The notes below the pieces were generated by a model. The model was not told where the DNA came from and made no database searches. It saw only the letters and a program-made list of their open reading frames with translations. 5,648 bases of DNA from Acidobacteriota bacterium (lineage in GTDB: Bacteria; Acidobacteriota; Terriglobia; Acidiferrales; UBA7541): the NCBI GenBank assembly GCA_003224135.1, contig QHYO01000707.1:1-5648 (forward strand), in the 5' to 3' direction. Positions 1 to 5,278 of the stretch are shown here, one piece after another. Made by a program: the position numbers and the translations under genes. The stretch's first letter is position 1. Each line of letters begins with the position of its first letter.

Positions 1-1106
1 CCTTGCCGAAGTGCATCGTCAAAAACCGCGTCGCCAGTCTTGTTTGTGAAGTCAGCCAGCACGAGCGTATCAGTTTCGCTCAGCGCATGCGCTCTTCGCG
101 TGTCGTAAAGCCAGCCGCCCGCTCCCATCGCACCGATTGCCACTGCCACTCCGGCTGGAATCGCCCATTTGTTTCGCTTGGTCCACGGCATGCGTTTTGT
201 TCCAGCCGTTGCCAGCAGCAACGAGCTGGCCGTGTGGCCTGACTCGTACCCGCGCCTCAACACTTGTAAATCGGACCGAAGTTCCGCCGCGCTCTGGTAA
301 CGCTGTTCTTTGTTCTTTTCAATCGCTTTATTAATGATGGCTTCGAGCTCAACCGGAATCTCCGGATTTACGCTCCGCACCGCAGCCGGAGGCCGGCTCA
401 GGATTGCTTCGATGATGACGCCGCCTGTGCCTCCAGGAAACGCCTTCTGTCCCGTAGCCATTTCGTACAGCAGTAGCCCCATCGAAAATACGTCCGCGCG
501 CGTGTCCAGGTCGTCGCCACGAATTTGTTCTGGCGACATATACGATGGCGTTCCGCTGATCACACCAACGATCGAAATCGGCTCCTCAAGAGAACGATGA
601 GATGAATCCGTCGCATCTTTGTCCCCGCCGTTCCTGCTGATCAGCTTGGCCAAGCCGAAATCCAGTACCTTCGCCTGCCCGCGCTTCGTCACAAAAATAT
701 TCGCCGGCTTTATATCGCGATGGATGATGCCTTCGGCGTGTGCGGCATCCAGCGCATCGGCGATCTGGATGCCCAGATTGAGAATTTCCTCGATCAGCAG
801 CGGTTTGCCATTCACGTGCCGGCGCAGCGTTTCGCCTTCGATGAATTCCATCGCCAGGAATGGTCGCCCGTCCTGCTCGCCGATATCATGCACCGTGCAG
901 ATGTTGGCGTGATTCAGCGCGGAAGCAGCCAGCGCTTCCCGGCGAAACCGCTCCAGCGCCTGCGCATCGTGCATTAAATTGTCAGGTAGAAATTTCAGCG
1001 CGACGTAACGCTCAAGACGCAAATCCTGCGCCTTGTACACAATTCCCATGCCGCCGGTGCCCAGCTTTTCAAGGACTCGATAATGTGAGAAGGTTTGCCC
1101 AATCAT
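1..1106 (-). CDS. Membrane-anchored Ser/Thr protein kinase (PknB/Hanks type), C-terminal part cut by the window edge
   Basis: Cytoplasmic eukaryotic-like kinase domain followed by one membrane helix and the start of an extracytoplasmic region; 368 codons are visible and the frame stays open to the left edge. Visible motifs: glycine loop GTGGMG (16-21), VALK lysine K38, helix-C glutamate probably E57, HRDIKPAN loop (129-136, catalytic D131), DFG (149-151), GTPSYMSPEQ (185-194, SPE in place of APE) and DxxSxG-like RADVFSMG (203-210). All catalytic residues are present, so it should be active, and it is an RD kinase. A hydrophobic helix lies at about 314-333, preceded by basic residues (KRNK), giving an inside N-terminus. 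After it, TLVLADFTNKTGD (347-359) matches the segment that leads into TPR repeats in acidobacterial kinases; the repeats themselves lie outside the window. The ATG was chosen because MIGQTFSHYRVLEKLG is the usual start of this family; no clear Shine-Dalgarno precedes it. It lies 27 bases after the small Cys protein, probably co-transcribed. Substrate unknown. Confidence 0.93.
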   Translation of the reverse strand, partial: MIGQTFSHYRVLEKLGTGGMGIVYKAQDLRLERYVALKFLPDNLMHDAQALERFRREALAASALNHANICTVHDIGEQDGRPFLAMEFIEGETLRRHVNGKPLLIEEILNLGIQIADALDAAHAEGIIHRDIKPANIFVTKRGQAKVLDFGLAKLISRNGGDKDATDSSHRSLEEPISIVGVISGTPSYMSPEQIRGDDLDTRADVFSMGLLLYEMATGQKAFPGGTGGVIIEAILSRPPAAVRSVNPEIPVELEAIINKAIEKNKEQRYQSAAELRSDLQVLRRGYESGHTASSLLLATAGTKRMPWTKRNKWAIPAGVAVAIGAMGAGGWLYDTRRAHALSETDTLVLADFTNKTGDAVFDDALRQ

Positions 1107-1133
1107 CGACGCAGAGCGCTTTCGATTGCCGCA

Positions 1134-1418
1134 TTAAAGCGTTTGATCGTCCGAGTTGATTCCGCTCAGTGCGTCGCTGGCCTTTCGCCGGTCGGTCTTG
1201 GGAGGCTTCGGCGTACCCACAACCGTCAGCATCCGCGTTCCCTCGCCGTAGGCATCCGTCACAGGAGCCATTTCCTGTTCCAGGATGATGTTCTTGTTAC
1301 AAATCGTGCAGACCATCGAACCGTATGCTTCGCCGTCTTGTTTCAAGAAACGGTTAAAGCGCATCACGCGGCCGCAACACACTGGAATCCAAACTTTTTG
1401 AGGACTTTCTGGGCTCAT
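1134..1418 (-). CDS. Small cysteine-containing protein of unknown function (possible variant zinc ribbon)
   Basis: A 94-residue protein I do not recognise by name. Residues 9-47 hold two cysteine clusters: adjacent C14-C15 in IPVCCGRVMRFN, and C37-x2-C40 in MVCTICNKNI. This spacing (CC, 21 residues, CxxC) could bind one zinc ion as a degenerate zinc ribbon, but the first knuckle is CC rather than CxxC, so that is inference. The region from about 66 to the end is rich in Lys, Pro, Asp and Ser and looks disordered. There is no signal peptide or membrane segment, so it is probably cytoplasmic. The start is supported by an AGAGGGG ribosome site ending three bases before the ATG and by a -10-like TATACT about 30 bases upstream. 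It ends 27 bases before the kinase start on the same strand, so the two probably share a transcript; a role as regulator or partner of the kinase is only a guess from position. Confidence 0.72.
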   Translation of the reverse strand: MSPESPQKVWIPVCCGRVMRFNRFLKQDGEAYGSMVCTICNKNIILEQEMAPVTDAYGEGTRMLTVVGTPKPPKTDRRKASDALSGINSDDQTL

Positions 1419-1421
1419 ACG

Positions 1422-1428
1422 CCCCTCT
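1422..1428 (-). promoter_or_regulatory. Ribosome binding site of the small Cys protein
   Basis: Read on the minus strand this is AGAGGGG, followed by CGT and the ATG at 1418. It is purine-rich and close to the AGGAGG consensus, although the spacing is somewhat short (about 3-5 bases depending on pairing register). It supports the chosen ATG and the reality of this short gene. Confidence 0.55.
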
Positions 1429-1446
1429 CGGCTTGCAGGTTGGCAA

Positions 1447-1477
1447 AGTATATACCGGAACCCCGCCCCCCAGCGAA
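1447..1477 (-). promoter_or_regulatory. Candidate sigma70 promoter for the small Cys protein-kinase unit
   Basis: On the minus strand the spacer after proA contains TATATACT (1447-1454), which supplies either TATATA or TATACT as a -10 box. With TATATA at 1449-1454, a weak -35 TTCGCT lies at 1472-1477 with a 17-base spacer made mostly of G. Transcription would start near 1440, giving a leader of about 20 bases that includes the ribosome site. The -10 is good and the -35 poor, so expression may need an activator, or the unit may also be read through from proBA. I see no convincing terminator after proA in 1453-1536. Confidence 0.45.
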
Positions 1478-1536
1478 TTCTGATTTACCTCTGCAGGCTC
1501 GTCGCTCGGCCAGAAGCACTCGCAAGATTCCCTTTG

Positions 1537-2889
1537 CTAGAGCGGGCGGTGCGTGAATTTCTTGCCGCTTTTGTATTCGCTCACGATTTGTCCGCTTCCG
1601 CGCAGCTTGTATTTGTAGGTGGTTAGACCTTCCATTCCCATCGGGCCTCGCGCGTGCAATTTCCCGTTGCTGATTCCTACTTCGGCCCCCAGGCCGTAGC
1701 GGTAGCCGTCCGCGAACCTTGTCGAAGCATTGTGAAACACGCCGGCCGCATCCACTTCACTCAGGAATTGTTCAGCGGCCGCCAAATCTTCCGTGACGAT
1801 CGCTTCCGTGTGGCCGCTGCCAAATTCATGGATGTGCGCGATGGCCCCTTCCAGTCCATCGACGACTTTTATGGACAAAATCAGGTCTCCGTATTCGGTT
1901 TCCCAATCCTGTTCTGAAGCAACCTTTACGTCACTTGCAGCCGCCCGAGTCCGACCGCAGCCCCTCACTTCCACTCCCGCCGCACGCAACTTGTCAACGA
2001 TTCGCGGCAGGAATTCCTTCGCTATATCCATGTCCACCAGCAACGTCTCCACTGAGTTACAGGCCGCCGGGTAATCCGTTTTCGCATCCATCACGATACC
2101 TTCGGCCTTCTTCAAATCCGCCGCCGCGTGCACGTACACATGGCAAATCCCTTCGCCGTGGCCCAGCACCGGAATCCTGCTCTGCCGCGAAATCTTCTCC
2201 ACGAACGTTTTTCCACCGCGCGGAATCAGCAAATCAACGTCGCGTTCCAGCGTCAGCAGCTCCATCACATCCGCGCGTGAATGCAGCATTTGCGCAGCAC
2301 CGTCGGGCACCCCGCCGGATTCATTGAGCGCCTCCCGCCAAATCGTCATCAGGGATTCATTTGTGCGAGCCGCTTCCGCGCCGCCCTTCAGCAAAATCGC
2401 GTTGCCTGATTTCAGTGCGAGTGAAGCAACCTGAGGAACCACGTCGGGCCGCGATTCAAACACCACCGCCACGACTCCCAGCGAGCACGTCTCGCGTGTA
2501 AGCACCAATCCCTCGTCCAACTCCGTCACGGCCAATCGCCGCCCCAGCGGGTCCGCGAGCTTCGCGACGCCACGCACCCTATGCGCCATTTCATGAACGC
2601 TCTTTTCCGTCACGCGCAGGCGCGCCAGCATCGCTCCGGACATTTGTCCCGCTTGTACCAATTCTTCCGCATCGCCAACATCGTCCGTGTTAGCCGACAC
2701 AATGCGTGCTGCATTTTCTTCCAGCCGCTTCGCAGCGGCCTCCAGTACGGCATTCCGTGTGGCTTCGCTCAATACCGCAAGCTTCCGCGAAGCAACTCGC
2801 GCCAGTCCCGCGGCCCTCGCCGCACCGAGGCTGGTCGGATTTTCCGCCCATTTCTCCGCGTGCGTCCCGCCGCTCGTTGTGCCACTCAT
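1537..2889 (-). CDS. proA: Gamma-glutamyl phosphate reductase (glutamate-5-semialdehyde dehydrogenase)
   Basis: Second enzyme of proline synthesis from glutamate: reduces L-glutamyl 5-phosphate with NADPH to glutamate 5-semialdehyde, which cyclises to pyrroline-5-carboxylate. Cytoplasmic, aldehyde dehydrogenase superfamily. Motifs in order: FESRPDV (144-150), the cofactor-region LKSGNAILLKGG (159-170), DVDLLIPRGGKTFVE (217-231), DYPAACNSVETLL (272-284) with catalytic C277, GSGHTEAIVTED (357-368), HNASTRF (386-392), and LHARGPMGMEGLTTYKYK (411-428). At 450 residues it is longer than E. coli ProA (about 417): the N-terminus adds roughly 17 residues before the conserved AARAAGLARVASRKLAVLS region, and the C-terminus runs on with a basic tail ending KKFTHRPL. 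The ATG overlaps the proB stop as ATGA and has GAGG seven bases upstream, which fixes the start. Nothing suggests loss of function. Confidence 0.97.
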   Translation of the reverse strand: MSGTTSGGTHAEKWAENPTSLGAARAAGLARVASRKLAVLSEATRNAVLEAAAKRLEENAARIVSANTDDVGDAEELVQAGQMSGAMLARLRVTEKSVHEMAHRVRGVAKLADPLGRRLAVTELDEGLVLTRETCSLGVVAVVFESRPDVVPQVASLALKSGNAILLKGGAEAARTNESLMTIWREALNESGGVPDGAAQMLHSRADVMELLTLERDVDLLIPRGGKTFVEKISRQSRIPVLGHGEGICHVYVHAAADLKKAEGIVMDAKTDYPAACNSVETLLVDMDIAKEFLPRIVDKLRAAGVEVRGCGRTRAAASDVKVASEQDWETEYGDLILSIKVVDGLEGAIAHIHEFGSGHTEAIVTEDLAAAEQFLSEVDAAGVFHNASTRFADGYRYGLGAEVGISNGKLHARGPMGMEGLTTYKYKLRGSGQIVSEYKSGKKFTHRPL

Positions 2890-2900
2890 CCGGCCGCCTC
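2886..2900 (-). promoter_or_regulatory. proB-proA stop/start overlap with internal ribosome site
   Basis: The proA ATG (2889-2887) and proB TGA (2888-2886) share the sequence ATGA. A GAGG ribosome site at 2897-2900 lies inside the last codons of proB, seven bases from the ATG. This arrangement is the usual sign of translational coupling, so the kinase and reductase should be made in linked amounts. That fits the known channelling or close association of the two enzymes, whose intermediate, glutamyl phosphate, is unstable. Confidence 0.8.
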
Positions 2901-4046
2901 AAGCACTACAATATTCTCGCGGGTAAACAATACCCGCGCCGCCGCTTTTTCTCCGTCCGCATTTCTTTCGTCGCTCGCGTACGCCGCAATTCCGCGCGCA
3001 AATTCGCGTCCCGCAGTGTCTCGAATGCTCACCACATCCATCGGACCAAATTCGCGTTCCACCCGCACCACTCCCGAATTCAGCAGACTAGCCTTGCCCG
3101 CCGTAATGGCGCGTTGCGCTCCCTCATCCACCACCACTCGCCCGCGCACTCCCGCCGCGTATGCAAGCCACCGCCGCTTGCCCCGCATTCGGGTCGCAGG
3201 AGCAAACACTGTTCCCATGCGTTCTCCCGCGAACACTCTTTCCAGCGCCCTTGGATTCGCCCCATTCGCGATCAGCGCCACGCCTCCGCAATTCATCGCA
3301 ATCTCTGCCGCTTCAATCTTGGTGGTCATTCCACCACGTCCGCTTTGCACCCCTGTTCGTGAAGGTCCCGCAGCCGCCGCTCGAACCTCTTCGGTCACGC
3401 GTGCCACAAATGGCTCGAGCTCAGGTTGTTTCGCGCCAGTTTTCTTCCTCAAAAATCCATCTACATTCGTCAGCAGTACCAGCGCATCCGCTTCCATCCC
3501 ACTCATCACCAGTGCCGCCAAGCGATCGTTGTCGCTGAACGCCGCTTGCCGGCGTCCATCGACGCTTTCCAACTCCGCCGTCGATACCGTGTCATTCTCA
3601 TTCACCACCGGCAGCACTCCGAATCCCAGCAACTTCTCCATCGTGCGCCGCAGATTTGAATATCTTCCCCAATTGCTGAAATCCTCTTCCGTCAACAAAA
3701 CCTGCGCAATCTTCCGTCCCAGCCCGTCAAACAGACGTTTATACGATTCCATCAACAGACTCTGTCCTGCCGCTGCGCACGCTTGCTTGACCGCCATGTC
3801 TTTTAGTCTTGATGGATGCAGCCCCAACAAACTTCTCCCCAGTCCCACGGCGCCGGACGAGACCAGCACCACCTGACGTCCGTCTTGCATCAGTTGCGCG
3901 ATTCCGCGCGCAATCGGTTCCACTCTCCCCGCGCAGACTCCGCCTTCCTCGTCGGTCACAGTGCTCGTACCGAGCTTGATCACCATTCGCCGCGCTGCCT
4001 TCAACTTATTGCGCGCTTCGATTTCCCCGCCGGAAACTGAATTCAC
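2886..4046 (-). CDS. proB: Glutamate 5-kinase with C-terminal PUA domain
   Basis: First and normally feedback-controlled step of proline synthesis: ATP-dependent phosphorylation of glutamate to L-glutamyl 5-phosphate, in the cytoplasm. From a GTG start at 4046 it is 386 residues. Amino acid kinase domain: VIKLGTS (22-28, ATP/phosphate lysine K24), SSGA (63-66), NENDTVS (149-155), FSDNDRL (170-176), LLTNVDG (191-197) and GRGGMTTK (236-243, where E. coli has GTGGMSTK). The PUA domain starts near 301 with GRVVVDEGAQRAI and includes SLLNSGVVRVE and DVVSIRD; its tail is shorter than in E. coli. The frame is open further up to a TTG at 4148, giving 420 residues. I prefer the GTG because GAGGAA lies nine bases before it, the extra 34 residues resemble nothing in the family, and that stretch uses ATA, AGG and CTA codons over an AT-rich patch more like a promoter. 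The exact start remains uncertain. Confidence 0.95.
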   Translation of the reverse strand: MNSVSGGEIEARNKLKAARRMVIKLGTSTVTDEEGGVCAGRVEPIARGIAQLMQDGRQVVLVSSGAVGLGRSLLGLHPSRLKDMAVKQACAAAGQSLLMESYKRLFDGLGRKIAQVLLTEEDFSNWGRYSNLRRTMEKLLGFGVLPVVNENDTVSTAELESVDGRRQAAFSDNDRLAALVMSGMEADALVLLTNVDGFLRKKTGAKQPELEPFVARVTEEVRAAAAGPSRTGVQSGRGGMTTKIEAAEIAMNCGGVALIANGANPRALERVFAGERMGTVFAPATRMRGKRRWLAYAAGVRGRVVVDEGAQRAITAGKASLLNSGVVRVEREFGPMDVVSIRDTAGREFARGIAAYASDERNADGEKAAARVLFTRENIVVLEAAG

Positions 4047-4228
4047 AGCCCGTTGTTCCTCGCTTCCATCGCCACAATGCCTTTTTATTTGCCCTCGCAG
4101 CTTCCACTCGACTTGCCCGTCCGCTAGCGAGGCTTCATTTTCCGACAACTGCCGCTTAATTCTTCATCAATTGTTCGCCCTGGCAGTTTATCGTAAAGTC
4201 TGGAGGTCCGTGACGCCGGCGCCACGCC
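4047..4228. other. Divergent spacer between proB and the binding-protein gene
   Basis: This stretch should hold promoters for both directions. For proB, the minus strand shows an AT-rich AAATAAAAAG (complement of 4081-4090) about 35 bases before the GTG, usable as a poor -10, with no good -35. For the plus-strand gene, TTTATCGT at 4187-4194 offers a -10-like TATCGT, again without a convincing -35 at the right distance. A GGAGG lies at 4202-4206 and an in-frame TGA for the downstream gene at 4211-4213. I see no riboswitch, T-box or clear operator. If proB really starts at the TTG at 4148, its N-terminus takes up 4047-4148 and the true spacer is only 80 bases. Confidence 0.5.
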
Positions 4229-5137
4229 ATGAAAAAACTTCGCATTCTGGTTTCTCTGACCACCAACGACAACGATTATCAGATCGAACAGGCGAAGTCC
4301 GCCGAGGAAACCTCTCGCCGCCTGAACATCGAAACACAAATAGTCTACGCGGAAAACGACGCGATTAATCAAAGTACGCAACTGCTTCGCGCGATCCAGG
4401 CCGCTCCGCGGGACCGTCCGGACGCCATCGTTTTCGAGCCTGTTGGCGGAACTGCGTTGCCCCAAGTCGCCAAAGCCGCCGTCGGCGCGAACATCGGATG
4501 GGCCGTGCTCAACCGTGAAGCGAGCTACATCGCTGAACTTCGTCGCACTGCGAAAGCCCCAATCTTCTGCGTAAGCAATGACCACATCGAGATCGGCCGT
4601 ATACAGGGGCGCCAATTCGCCGCACTTCTCCCGAAAGGTGGCAGTGTCCTGTACGTTCAGGGACCGTCGGAAAATTCCGCGGCCAAGGATCGCGCGCAGG
4701 GAATGTTGAGCACCAAACCGGCGAATGTTCAGGTCACTACTTTAAAAGCACAGTGGACAGAGGAGAGCTCTCTGCGTTCTGTTCGCTCCTGGCTGAAGCT
4801 TACCACTTCACAAAAAGCCGTCATCGACCTGATTGGCGCTCAGGACGACGCGATGGCCATGGGTGCGCGCAAAGCCTTTCAGGAAATCACGAACGAATCC
4901 GAACGCGACCGCTGGCTCAAGTTGCCCTATACCGGCTGTGATGGTTTGCCCAAAACGGGATATGCCTGGGTGCTTAGTGGCCTCTTGGCAGCAACTGTTT
5001 TCGCGCCGCCCAACTCCGGGCAAGCGATTGAAATGCTCCATCGAGCACTCACCAAGGGCCAGGAACTTCCCGAGCGTGCCCTCACTGCGCCGTCTTCTGT
5101 TCCTCCGCTTGCGGAATTGAAACCGAAATTCCGATAG
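4229..5137 (+). CDS. Sugar-type periplasmic-binding-protein fold without signal peptide
   Basis: A 302-residue protein of the type I periplasmic binding protein fold (ribose/LacI-like, Peripla_BP_4 type), expected to bind a sugar or related polyol between two lobes. Family-like segments: first strand LRILVSLTTND (4-14), DAIVFEPVGGTALPQVAKAA (65-84), WAVLNR (91-96), VSNDHIEIGRIQGRQFA (115-131), GSVLYVQGP (138-146) followed by SAAKDRAQGM (150-159), IGAQDDAMAMGARKAF (202-217), TGCDGLPKTGYAWV (235-248) and LAATVFAPPNSGQAIEML (253-270). It begins directly at the first strand: no signal peptide, lipobox, membrane helix or HTH domain. TGA at 4211-4213 is in frame upstream with no start codon in between, so no leader has been missed. 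It therefore appears cytoplasmic, which is odd for an ABC transporter component. No permease or ATPase gene is visible next to it. The ligand cannot be read from the sequence. The start is the only reasonable one, though GGAGG sits 22 bases away. Confidence 0.85.
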   Translation: MKKLRILVSLTTNDNDYQIEQAKSAEETSRRLNIETQIVYAENDAINQSTQLLRAIQAAPRDRPDAIVFEPVGGTALPQVAKAAVGANIGWAVLNREASYIAELRRTAKAPIFCVSNDHIEIGRIQGRQFAALLPKGGSVLYVQGPSENSAAKDRAQGMLSTKPANVQVTTLKAQWTEESSLRSVRSWLKLTTSQKAVIDLIGAQDDAMAMGARKAFQEITNESERDRWLKLPYTGCDGLPKTGYAWVLSGLLAATVFAPPNSGQAIEMLHRALTKGQELPERALTAPSSVPPLAELKPKFR

Positions 5138-5170
5138 GAATCCCCGGCTTGCGTCCGCGCACCCTGTTTT

Positions 5171-5188
5171 TAGAAAATCCTTTTTCTA
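5171..5188. repeat. Perfect 7-base inverted repeat upstream of the promoter
   Basis: TAGAAAA (5171-5177) and TTTTCTA (5182-5188) are perfect inverted copies around TCCT. The stem is AT-rich and no T-run follows, which is wrong for an intrinsic terminator. It is centred about 58 bases before the predicted transcription start, where an activator site or a curved AT-rich upstream element would sit. A chance origin is possible. Confidence 0.4.
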
Positions 5189-5203
5189 CTTGCGATTCTG
5201 CAC

Positions 5204-5231
5204 TTGCTCTCAGCCTCCGTAGGCGTATAAT
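5204..5231 (+). promoter_or_regulatory. Near-consensus sigma70 promoter of the Tat-exported gene
   Basis: A perfect -10 TATAAT (5226-5231) is preceded, after a 16-base spacer, by TTGCTC (5204-5209), which matches the -35 TTGACA at four positions. Transcription would start near 5238, leaving a leader of about 40 bases. The spacer contains the dyad GCCT-CCGT-AGGC (5213-5224), a position where a bound repressor would block polymerase. This suggests the gene is expressed independently of the binding protein upstream. Confidence 0.65.
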
Positions 5232-5241
5232 TTTCAAGCCT

Positions 5242-5251
5242 TTAACGTTAA
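5242..5251. repeat. 10-base perfect palindrome just after the predicted transcription start
   Basis: TTAACGTTAA reads the same on both strands. It lies a few bases downstream of the predicted start of transcription, a common place for repressor operators. It is short, so it is only a candidate. Confidence 0.35.
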
Positions 5252-5265
5252 CCTCATCTTTTGTC

Positions 5266-5270
5266 GAGGA
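5266..5270 (+). promoter_or_regulatory. Ribosome binding site of the Tat-exported gene
   Basis: GAGGA, with eight bases to the ATG at 5279. This spacing is right for the 5279 start. A second ATG at 5283 lies in a different frame and lacks a Tat signal. Confidence 0.7.
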
Positions 5271-5278
5271 AAATCTGA

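Larger units (their letters stand above)
5138..5278 (+). promoter_or_regulatory. Spacer upstream of the Tat-exported gene
   Basis: Holds a promoter, three small inverted repeats and a ribosome site, itemised separately. No GC-rich stem followed by a T-run is visible after the binding-protein stop, so I cannot call a terminator for that gene. The spacer is clearly more AT-rich than the flanking coding sequence, as expected for a control region. Confidence 0.6.

Noticed and set aside
3..912. Several plus-strand open frames of 65-97 codons opposite the kinase
   Set aside because: The minus strand encodes a continuous kinase with every catalytic motif; these frames have no family resemblance.
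1419..1536. Terminator or small RNA after proA
   Set aside because: I could find no stable stem with a T-run on the minus strand, and no RNA family signature.
1095..1556. Plus-strand open frame of 153 codons opposite the small Cys protein
   Set aside because: Overlaps the kinase start, the small gene and its promoter; the composition (His, Arg, Pro) looks like a shadow frame. The minus-strand gene has a good ribosome site and kinase linkage.
2581..3876. Plus-strand open frame of 431 codons opposite proB and proA
   Set aside because: It is antisense to two well-supported enzymes, crosses their junction, and its Arg/Ser/Pro-rich product has no recognisable domain. It is a by-product of GC-rich codon bias.
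4124..4615. Minus-strand open frame of 163 codons opposite the binding-protein gene
   Set aside because: Antisense to a gene with clear family motifs; no domain and no ribosome site. It also crosses the divergent promoter region.
5171..5188. Terminator for the binding-protein gene
   Set aside because: The hairpin is AT-rich and lacks a following T-run, so it does not fit an intrinsic terminator; kept only as an inverted repeat.
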